Shown here: positions 1 through 4,746 of the stretch, one piece after another | Numbering within the stretch: position 1 is the stretch's first letter | How the letters are laid out: each line of letters begins with the position of its first letter | DNA from: Burkholderiales bacterium | Lineage (GTDB): Bacteria; Pseudomonadota; Gammaproteobacteria; Burkholderiales; CAIKXV01 | DNA: 8,593 nucleotides | Assembly: GCA_019751575.1 (NCBI GenBank) | Contig: JAIENF010000411.1 | Span: 1 to 8,593, forward strand | Direction: 5' to 3' | The notes under the pieces: model-generated | What the model saw: only the letters and a program-made list of their open reading frames with translations | Database searches by the model: none | Told to the model about the DNA's origin: nothing | Made by a program: the position numbers and the translations under genes

Positions 1-1
1 C

Positions 2-208
2 GCCGCCTGGGGACGCTGGCTGCCGCTGATCAACTGCGAGAACCGGCAGGGCGGCATCCTCACGGCCAAGGCGCTGATGAAGGCCGGCGGCATCATCGGC
101 AGCGACGCGCCGCGGCACCCGTTCCCGCCGATGCCGGAGCCGGTGCGCGCGGGCCTGCTCGACGCGGCGAGGCGGCTCGATCCGCTCGTGCTGCGCTGGG
201 CGCGGTAG
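2..208 (+). CDS. DHDPS/NAL-family aldolase, C-terminal fragment (5' end outside window)
   Basis: An open frame enters from the left edge and ends at the TAG at 206-208, giving the last 68 residues. The piece reads NCENRQGGILTAKALMKAGG, then IIGSDAPRHPFPPMPEP, then a closing helix. This is the usual end of the dihydrodipicolinate synthase / N-acetylneuraminate lyase family: the K-x-L-x-x-x-G-x-I segment, an R-x-P-x-x-P turn and a final amphipathic helix. Members are cytoplasmic TIM-barrel class I aldolases acting through a lysine Schiff base. The barrel, the catalytic lysine and the Y-x-x-x-G region lie outside the window, so substrate and activity cannot be judged. True DapA is possible, but the catabolic neighbours favour one of the many degradative paralogues. 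No convincing terminator follows, only a short GCGC-GAA-GCGC repeat. Confidence 0.7.
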   Translation, partial: AAWGRWLPLINCENRQGGILTAKALMKAGGIIGSDAPRHPFPPMPEPVRAGLLDAARRLDPLVLRWAR

Positions 209-423
209 CCGGTCAGGCGCGAAGCGCGACGGGTACGCCGCCACCAGCGACGGGCCCAGGCACTTCGGCTCGAGATCGACGCGTGCGCGCGTTGCGCGGG
301 CGGCTGAACATCGTGGCTGGGATCGAGGCCCCCGGGGTGATTGTGCGCACCCTGGCGCATCGGCGCGAGGCCGGCCGACTGCAGGCAGCAGCGCCAGGCG
401 GCTGGCAGGGGCGCCTGCAAGCA

Positions 424-1380
424 CTATTCGCCGAACGCGATCCCTTCGGGCAGCGCGAACAGCGCATCGATGTCTGGAAGCTCATCGATGAATCCCTGGG
501 CCTTCAGGTAGCCGGCGAGCTTGCCCACCACCATCCGGTTCACCGGCGTCAGTCCATAGGGGAGGGGATCGCCGCCGAAGATGTCGAACACGCGCGCCCA
601 GGTGTTCTTCGCCCATGGCATCAGCGACGAACCGATCTTCCGCGCATAGGCTTCGCGCTTGGCATCCACGTACGACTGCGCGACCGCGGCCAGCAGGCCG
701 GGGTGCTGCCGGTGCACGTCGGTGCGTACGACCACGCAGTGGTTGATCGGATAGATGCCGGTGCGTTCGTAGTACGCGAGTTCGGTCGCCTCGGCATCGC
801 GCAGCACGGTACGCAGCCGGCGCTGGTGCAACGGCTTCTGGAAATCCTTCACCACGAAGCCGAGGCTCGCGTCCGCGTGGCCGTCGAGCAGCAGGTCTTC
901 GGTCGCGCCTTCCATGAAGTCGATGCGTGCGCCGGCCGGTGCGGCATGGCGCTGGTTGCGTCCGGTCACCCAGGTGATCGAGCGCCAGTCGACGCCGTAC
1001 TCGTCCTCGAGCAGGCCGCGTACCCAGGTCGCCGCGGTCATCGTGTAGTCGTCGACCGCGATGCGCCGGCCGCCGAGCTGTGCGGGCGACACGATGTCGC
1101 TGTCGCGCCGGGTGATCAGCGTGCCGTGGCGGAACGCGCGGTTCGGGAACACGGGGATGGCGGTCACCCAGTCTTCGCCGTTGGCACGCAGCGTGAGGTA
1201 GTTCGCGAGCGAGAACTCGCAGACCTCGTAGGGCCGGCTGTGCATCATCGCCTTGAAGATGTCGTTCGGCGACGACGGTTCGAAGGTGAAGCGAAAGCCG
1301 AGCCGCTCGCCGGGCAGGCCGATGAGGTGCTCGTAGTCGCCGCCGCGGATGCAGAAGGTGGGGGTGGAGTCGGTCGCCAT
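424..1380 (-). CDS. 4,5-dihydroxyphthalate decarboxylase-like protein (periplasmic-binding-protein fold)
   Basis: This is a 318-residue protein without a signal peptide, so probably cytoplasmic. It matches the 4,5-dihydroxyphthalate decarboxylase (Pht5-like) family, whose members have a two-lobed substrate-binding-protein fold. Family landmarks run in order: RPYEVCEFSLANYL (about 49-62), AIPVFPNRAFRH (74-85), the hinge stretch YTMTAATWVRGLLEDEYGV (112-130), RTGIYPINHCVVVRTDV (206-222) and GGDPLPYGL (269-277). The characterised enzyme converts 4,5-dihydroxyphthalate to protocatechuate, but most relatives have no proven substrate, so I assign the family and not the reaction. The start is uncertain. 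ATG at 1380 is taken, ATG at 1389 (adding MAH) is equally plausible, and neither has a clear Shine-Dalgarno. The gene is divergent from the DUF1653 gene with under 50 bp between starts. It lies near an aldolase-family gene and a NodB-fold hydrolase, which fits a catabolic cluster. Confidence 0.8.
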   Translation of the reverse strand: MATDSTPTFCIRGGDYEHLIGLPGERLGFRFTFEPSSPNDIFKAMMHSRPYEVCEFSLANYLTLRANGEDWVTAIPVFPNRAFRHGTLITRRDSDIVSPAQLGGRRIAVDDYTMTAATWVRGLLEDEYGVDWRSITWVTGRNQRHAAPAGARIDFMEGATEDLLLDGHADASLGFVVKDFQKPLHQRRLRTVLRDAEATELAYYERTGIYPINHCVVVRTDVHRQHPGLLAAVAQSYVDAKREAYARKIGSSLMPWAKNTWARVFDIFGGDPLPYGLTPVNRMVVGKLAGYLKAQGFIDELPDIDALFALPEGIAFGE

Positions 1381-1426
1381 GTGCGCCATTCTACGGCCCG
1401 GGCGGGTTGGGTTACGATCGTCGCCC

Positions 1427-1699
1427 ATGACGACCGACACGCTGCCACCCCTGCCGCATACGCCCACCGGGCACTACCGCCACTACAAGGGCAACGCGTA
1501 CGAGGTCGTCGGCGCCGTGCGACACAGCGAGACGCTCGAAGCGCTGGTGCTCTATCGGCCGCTGTACAACGACAGCGGCCTGTGGGTGCGTCCGCACGCC
1601 ATGTTCTTCGGCGACGTCGAGGTCGACGGCGTGCGCCAGCCCCGCTTCGCCTTCCTCGGTGCTCAGCTTCCTGGCAGGATGCCCGGCGCCAGCGTGTAG
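1427..1699 (+). CDS. DUF1653 domain small protein
   Basis: This 90-residue protein has the compact DUF1653 pattern nearly complete: GHYRHYKGNAYEVVG (about 15-29), then VRHSETLEALVLYRPLY, then GLWVRPHAMFF and a closing PRFAFL. No biochemical function is established for the family. Its members are small cytoplasmic single-domain proteins, often compared to SH3-like barrels. ATG 1427 is chosen because the in-frame upstream extension reads antisense to the start of the neighbouring decarboxylase-like gene and has no family similarity. After PRFAFL about 13 extra residues run to the TAG at 1699, and these overlap the last codons of the opposing deacetylase gene. It is the only plus-strand gene between two minus-strand genes, so it is unlikely to be part of their transcription unit. 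I see no strong promoter; TACGAT at 1413-1418 is at best a weak -10. Confidence 0.82.
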   Translation: MTTDTLPPLPHTPTGHYRHYKGNAYEVVGAVRHSETLEALVLYRPLYNDSGLWVRPHAMFFGDVEVDGVRQPRFAFLGAQLPGRMPGASV

Positions 1700-2571
1700 C
1701 AGTAGTCCGAGACATCCCCGGGCTTGCAGAACCAGACGCGATCCTTCAGCGGATGGTTCACGCAATGCGCGAGCGCGTTGCGCAGCACGCGCAGCCGGAA
1801 CGGCTGGCCGAACACGTACGGATGGATCGACAGGTTGCACACCAGCGGCGCGTGTTCGCTCTGCTCGACCATCTCGTCGAACTGGTCGACCAGCATGTCG
1901 CAGAACTCGTGCGCGCTGTGCTGGCGGTGCACGACGGCGGGCGAATCGTTGAGCTCGACCGGGTAGGGCACCGACAGGATCGGGCCCGACCGGGTGCGCA
2001 GCCAGAACGGCTGGTCGTCGCACGGCCAGTCCATCAGGTAGCGATATCCGGCTTCCTTCAGCAGGTCGGGCGTGGTCGCGTTCTCGTAGGCGCCGGCACC
2101 CATCCAGCCGGTGGCCGGCACGCCGGCGGCGGCGAAGGTGTCGGTCACGTCCTTGATCACCCGCGCCTCGTCCTCTTCCCAGAGGAAATCCTTCAGGTTC
2201 TCGGCGTTGGTGCGGCCGTGGCCGACGATCTCGTCGCCGCGCTTGCGGATCGCATCGATGATCTGCGGGTAATGGTCGCAGAGCAGGCTGTTGGCGTTGT
2301 GCGCGGCCGGCAGCTTGAACTGGTCGAACATGTCGAAGAAGCGCCAGATGCCGATCCGGTTTCCGTAGTCGCGCCAGGAATAGTTGCGCTGGGTCTGCGG
2401 CTCGCCGTGCTTCGCGTTGTCATGGCCGCGGCCCTTGCCGAACGCGAATACCTCGACGTTGGTGGTGATGCAGAAGGCCAGGCGCTTGCCGCCCGGCCAG
2501 CTGTAATCCTTGCGCTCGTTCAGCGGCACGTAGTCGTAGCGTGTCTGCGTCGGCACGAGTCCTTTTTTCAT
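1663..2571 (-). CDS. Polysaccharide deacetylase-fold (NodB/PuuE-like) hydrolase
   Basis: This is a 302-residue NodB-fold protein resembling the PuuE allantoinase branch of the polysaccharide deacetylases. Visible landmarks: RLAFCITTNVE (30-40), where chitin deacetylases have TFDDG; GDEIVGHGRTNAE (112-124), where they have H-S/T-x-x-x-H; an aromatic GYRYLMDWPCDDQP block (175-188); and SIHPYVFGQPFR (248-259), the late conserved HP motif. The Asp-Asp pair and the second metal-binding histidine are absent, as in PuuE, which was reported to work without a metal cofactor. With no signal peptide it is probably cytoplasmic, so an amide or ureide small-molecule hydrolase fits better than a cell-wall deacetylase. 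The exact substrate is unknown. ATG 2571 is preferred over ATG 2592 because an AGGA lies six bases upstream. The 3' end overlaps the DUF1653 gene by 37 bp tail to tail. Confidence 0.82.
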   Translation of the reverse strand: MKKGLVPTQTRYDYVPLNERKDYSWPGGKRLAFCITTNVEVFAFGKGRGHDNAKHGEPQTQRNYSWRDYGNRIGIWRFFDMFDQFKLPAAHNANSLLCDHYPQIIDAIRKRGDEIVGHGRTNAENLKDFLWEEDEARVIKDVTDTFAAAGVPATGWMGAGAYENATTPDLLKEAGYRYLMDWPCDDQPFWLRTRSGPILSVPYPVELNDSPAVVHRQHSAHEFCDMLVDQFDEMVEQSEHAPLVCNLSIHPYVFGQPFRLRVLRNALAHCVNHPLKDRVWFCKPGDVSDYCYTLAPGILPGS

Positions 2572-2577
2572 CGGCTG

Positions 2578-2581
2578 TCCT
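2578..2581 (-). promoter_or_regulatory. Shine-Dalgarno AGGA deciding the deacetylase start
   Basis: On the minus strand the sequence reads AACAGGACAGCCG immediately before ATG at 2571, giving AGGA with a six-base spacer. The alternative in-frame ATG at 2592 would place this site inside the coding sequence. This is the reason for choosing the shorter protein. Confidence 0.6.
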
Positions 2582-2632
2582 GTTGCGTTCATGCGGGCCG
2601 CGCCGGAATCGGCCGTGTCACCCGGATGGCGC

Positions 2633-2659
2633 AGAATATCACCGCCGGCCTCGCTTCAA
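2633..2659 (-). promoter_or_regulatory. Candidate promoter for the deacetylase gene
   Basis: Read on the minus strand, TTGAAG (2659-2654) is followed after 15 bases by TATTCT (2638-2633). The -10 is preceded by TGA, so it has the extended TGnTATnnT form, which can compensate for the short spacer. Transcription would begin near 2626, leaving a leader of roughly 55 bases before ATG 2571. It is AT-rich relative to its surroundings. This is pattern reading only. Confidence 0.4.
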
Positions 2660-2761
2660 GCCCCGGGAAACCTGCCCGGGCGCTCGCCATCCCGCGCGGT
2701 TAGACTCGGCTCCCACGGATCAACGGTTGCCCCACGGGCAGCCACGGACATGGCGATGGAC

Positions 2762-2765
2762 AGGA
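2762..2765 (+). promoter_or_regulatory. Shine-Dalgarno AGGA supporting the GTG start of the MFS gene
   Basis: AGGA in GGACAGGACTCGAGC lies seven bases before GTG 2773. The spacing is near ideal and supports the GTG as the true start, giving a normal MFS N-terminus with a short basic cytoplasmic tail before the first helix. Confidence 0.55.
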
Positions 2766-2772
2766 CTCGAGC

Positions 2773-3993
2773 GTGAACACCGACAGTGCAGCCGTGCTGC
2801 GCCCTCGGCCCTCGCTCGCCTACCTGGTGTTCACGCTTACGTTCAGCCACGCGATGTCGGTGTGCTCGATGATGATCCTGCCGGCGATCGCGCCGGTGGT
2901 CGCAGCCGAGTACGGCATCGATCCGTCGCTGGTCGGTTATCACGTCAGCGTGGTCAGCATCGGGCTGATCGGTTCGCTGGTGCTGTTCTCTGGCCTGAGC
3001 CGGCGGATCGGCGGTGCGCGTACGGCACAGATCGGGCAGTGCCTGGTCGTGGCCGGCATGCTGTGCGCGATATTGCCGTCGGCTGCCTTCCTGCTGCCGG
3101 GGTCTCTCGTGATCGGCATCGGATTCGGGCTGCTGTCGCCCCCGGCGTCGGCGCTGATGATGCGCTTCTCGCCGCCGGCCCGGCGCAACCTGGTGTTCTC
3201 GATACAGCAGACCAGCGTGCCGCTCGGCGGCGTGGTCGCCGCGCTGGTGGCGCCGCTGGTCGCCGTCAGCATGGGCTGGCGCTGGGCGTTCATGTACTCG
3301 ATCGTGATGCTCGTCATGGCGATGGTGCTGCTGCAGATCGGCCGCCCGTCGTGGGACGACGATCGTGATCCGTCGCATCGGGCCGTCGCGCGCAACCCGT
3401 TCGACGGCGTGCGCTCGAACTGGCGCGACCGCAATCTTCGGCTGCTTTCGTTCGCAGGCATGTCGTTCTGCTGGGCGCAGTTCTGCGTCGCCACCTTCGC
3501 GGTGGTCGCCTGTGTCGCCGTGCTCGGCATGACCATCGTGCATGCAGGCCTCGTGCTGGTTGCGGTGCAGGTGGCCAGCACCCTGGGCCGGATGGTCGCC
3601 GGATGGATCGCCGACCGCATCGGCAGTGCCGGCCGCGTGCTGAACTGGATGTCGTGGACGATGCTCTGGCTCAGCATCGGGTTCTTCTGGCTGTCGCCGG
3701 AATGGCCGATGTGGTTCGTCTACGCGATGTTCGCCGCGCTCGGGCTGGCTTCCGGTGCCTGGGCCGGCATCCTGATGGCCGAAGTGGGCCAGCAGGCGCC
3801 ACCGGGCCGTGTCGCCGCGGTGGTCGGTGGCACGCTGCTCTACGTGAACATCGGCAAGTTCACCGGGCCGGCGGTGTTCTCCGCCACCTATGCGCTGACC
3901 CACAGCTACAACATCGCGTTCGCGCTGCTGGCCATCCCGTCACTCGTGGCGATCGGCTGCCTGCGCGCGCATCAGCGACACGCGACAGCCTGA
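2773..3993 (+). CDS. MFS transporter, 12 transmembrane helices
   Basis: This is a 406-residue inner-membrane protein of the major facilitator superfamily, of normal length for a 12-helix carrier. About six hydrophobic helices fill residues 15-188. A polar cytoplasmic loop rich in Asp and Arg (about 190-220) separates them from a second six-helix half (about 222-397). The loop 2-3 signature is present as GLSRRIGGAR (74-83), with the usual Asp replaced. Its pseudo-repeat is seen as ADRIGSAGR (280-288) between helices 8 and 9. The TM4-TM5 region (GSLVIGIGFGLLSPPAS, 110-126, then SVPLGGVVAAL, 148-158) is typical of proton-driven symporters or efflux carriers. The substrate is not readable; the neighbours suggest a small organic acid or amide, by inference only. 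The start is GTG with a good AGGA. The gene is divergent from the deacetylase gene across about 200 bp and converges closely on the nitroreductase gene. Confidence 0.88.
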   Translation: MNTDSAAVLRPRPSLAYLVFTLTFSHAMSVCSMMILPAIAPVVAAEYGIDPSLVGYHVSVVSIGLIGSLVLFSGLSRRIGGARTAQIGQCLVVAGMLCAILPSAAFLLPGSLVIGIGFGLLSPPASALMMRFSPPARRNLVFSIQQTSVPLGGVVAALVAPLVAVSMGWRWAFMYSIVMLVMAMVLLQIGRPSWDDDRDPSHRAVARNPFDGVRSNWRDRNLRLLSFAGMSFCWAQFCVATFAVVACVAVLGMTIVHAGLVLVAVQVASTLGRMVAGWIADRIGSAGRVLNWMSWTMLWLSIGFFWLSPEWPMWFVYAMFAALGLASGAWAGILMAEVGQQAPPGRVAAVVGGTLLYVNIGKFTGPAVFSATYALTHSYNIAFALLAIPSLVAIGCLRAHQRHATA

Positions 3994-4000
3994 CCCCTCT

Positions 4001-4018
4001 GGTTCAGCCGAACCGGCT
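4001..4018. other. Overlapping short inverted repeats between convergent stop codons
   Basis: GGTTC-AGCC-GAACC (4001-4014) overlaps a second repeat AGCCG-AAC-CGGCT (4006-4018), so two mutually exclusive hairpins are possible. They sit just after the MFS stop (3991-3993) and cover the last codons and stop of the opposing nitroreductase gene. No T-run follows on either strand, so an ordinary intrinsic terminator is not supported. It may slow or end converging transcription, or be chance in GC-rich DNA. Confidence 0.25.
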
Positions 4019-4558
4019 CCAGACCACGATCTCTTCCGCCGGCTTGCGCGTGCGTGGCTTGAGATCCTTCGCCTGCACGTCCGGCGGCAGGTCCTCGATC
4101 CGTCCTCGATAGCCCGCGACCACCAGCGCGACCGGGCGCATCGGTGCGGGAATGGCGAACGCGCTCGTCACCTTGTCGATGTCCCAGCCGATCATCGCGT
4201 GCGTGGTGAGCCCCAGCGCGCAACCCTGGATCAGCAGGTTCTCGAGCGCGAGGCCGCAGTCGAGCATGAACGACTGCATGCCATTGCGGTCCGGCTGCTC
4301 GTCCGGGTTCCCGACCACCACCATCTTCAACGCAGCGGCCGTCGCCCAGGTGCGGTTGCCCTCGCTCAACGCATCGTCGTAGGCCGCGATCGAGGCCGCG
4401 TCCTTTGCGATCAGCAGCCGCCACGGCTGCCTGTTGTTGGACGAGGGTGCCCAGCGGAACGCCTCGATCAGCGACTCGACGACCTCCGGCTCCAGCGGCC
4501 GGTTCGAGAAGTGGCGTTCGCTGCGACGGTCGACGAGGGCTTGCAGGATCGTTGGCAT
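4004..4558 (-). CDS. Nitroreductase-family FMN oxidoreductase
   Basis: This is a 184-residue protein with the nitroreductase fold, which binds FMN as a homodimer and uses NAD(P)H to reduce nitro groups, quinones, enones or similar acceptors. The N-terminal phosphate-binding R-R-S-x-R is seen at 11-15 (ALVDRRSERHFSNRPL). The second FMN-contact block is APSSNNRQPWRLL (37-49), and a mid-protein helix reads DCGLALENLLIQGCALGL. The C-terminus is short (PAEEIVVWSRFG), placing it among the compact members. The substrate is unknown. ATG 4558 is chosen because the family motif begins about ten residues later. The longer in-frame extension, up to 4681, reads as low-complexity translated promoter DNA. 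A GGAG lies about 11 bases upstream, slightly far for a Shine-Dalgarno. It is convergent with the MFS gene, divergent from the aconitase gene, and probably monocistronic. Confidence 0.85.
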   Translation of the reverse strand: MPTILQALVDRRSERHFSNRPLEPEVVESLIEAFRWAPSSNNRQPWRLLIAKDAASIAAYDDALSEGNRTWATAAALKMVVVGNPDEQPDRNGMQSFMLDCGLALENLLIQGCALGLTTHAMIGWDIDKVTSAFAIPAPMRPVALVVAGYRGRIEDLPPDVQAKDLKPRTRKPAEEIVVWSRFG

Positions 4559-4653
4559 CGGGAAGGGTGCTCCGGTTCGGCTTGGTGCGGGATGGAAAGC
4601 GTACCGCGTTTCGGGACTTCCACCGGGGATCTGTCCCGCCTGAACCGGGCGCA

Positions 4654-4682
4654 TTGACAACCTGAGGACTGCTGCAGACAAT
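4654..4682 (+). promoter_or_regulatory. Sigma70-type promoter for the aconitase-Bug unit
   Basis: A perfect -35 hexamer TTGACA (4654-4659) is separated by exactly 17 bases from GACAAT (4677-4682), a four-of-six match to the -10 consensus. Transcription would start near 4689, giving a leader of about 58 bases before ATG 4747. This also argues against the in-frame GTG at 4687, which would sit at or before the transcription start. The leader contains CCCC-GCAC-GGGG (4718-4729), a small hairpin ten bases ahead of the GAGGAG. I see no recognisable operator. Confidence 0.6.
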
Positions 4683-4746
4683 CATTGTGGCTGCAAGCAA
4701 GTACTGCCAGCACAGACCCCCGCACGGGGCGGCGACGCGAGGAGCG

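Noticed and set aside
209..423. Intergenic stretch with possible short frames on both strands, including a 90-codon minus-strand frame from 485 to 213
   Set aside because: The peptides have no recognisable family pattern, and the minus frame overlaps the end of the decarboxylase-like gene. The GCGC-GAA-GCGC repeat near 217-227 has too short a stem and no T-run to be called a terminator. I see nothing supportable in this stretch.
2662..2680. Two CCCGGG copies separated by seven bases as an operator or terminator
   Set aside because: Each hexamer is itself a palindrome that arises readily in GC-rich DNA. There is no T-run and no known binding-site match. It lies in the divergent promoter space but is too short to support a regulatory claim.
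283..2703. An 806-codon open frame on the plus strand running across the decarboxylase-like, DUF1653 and deacetylase genes
   Set aside because: It is antisense to two clearly homologous genes, is Arg/Ala/His/Val-rich without domain pattern, and is explained by high GC at third positions removing stops in the shadow frame.
2701..2706. TAGACT as a -10 element for the MFS gene
   Set aside because: No acceptable -35 hexamer is found 16-18 bases upstream, so a promoter call is not justified.
4687..4746. GTG at 4687 as the start of the aconitase, adding 20 residues
   Set aside because: The predicted transcription start is at about 4689, the added residues do not resemble any aconitase N-terminus, and ATG 4747 aligns with E. 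coli AcnA.
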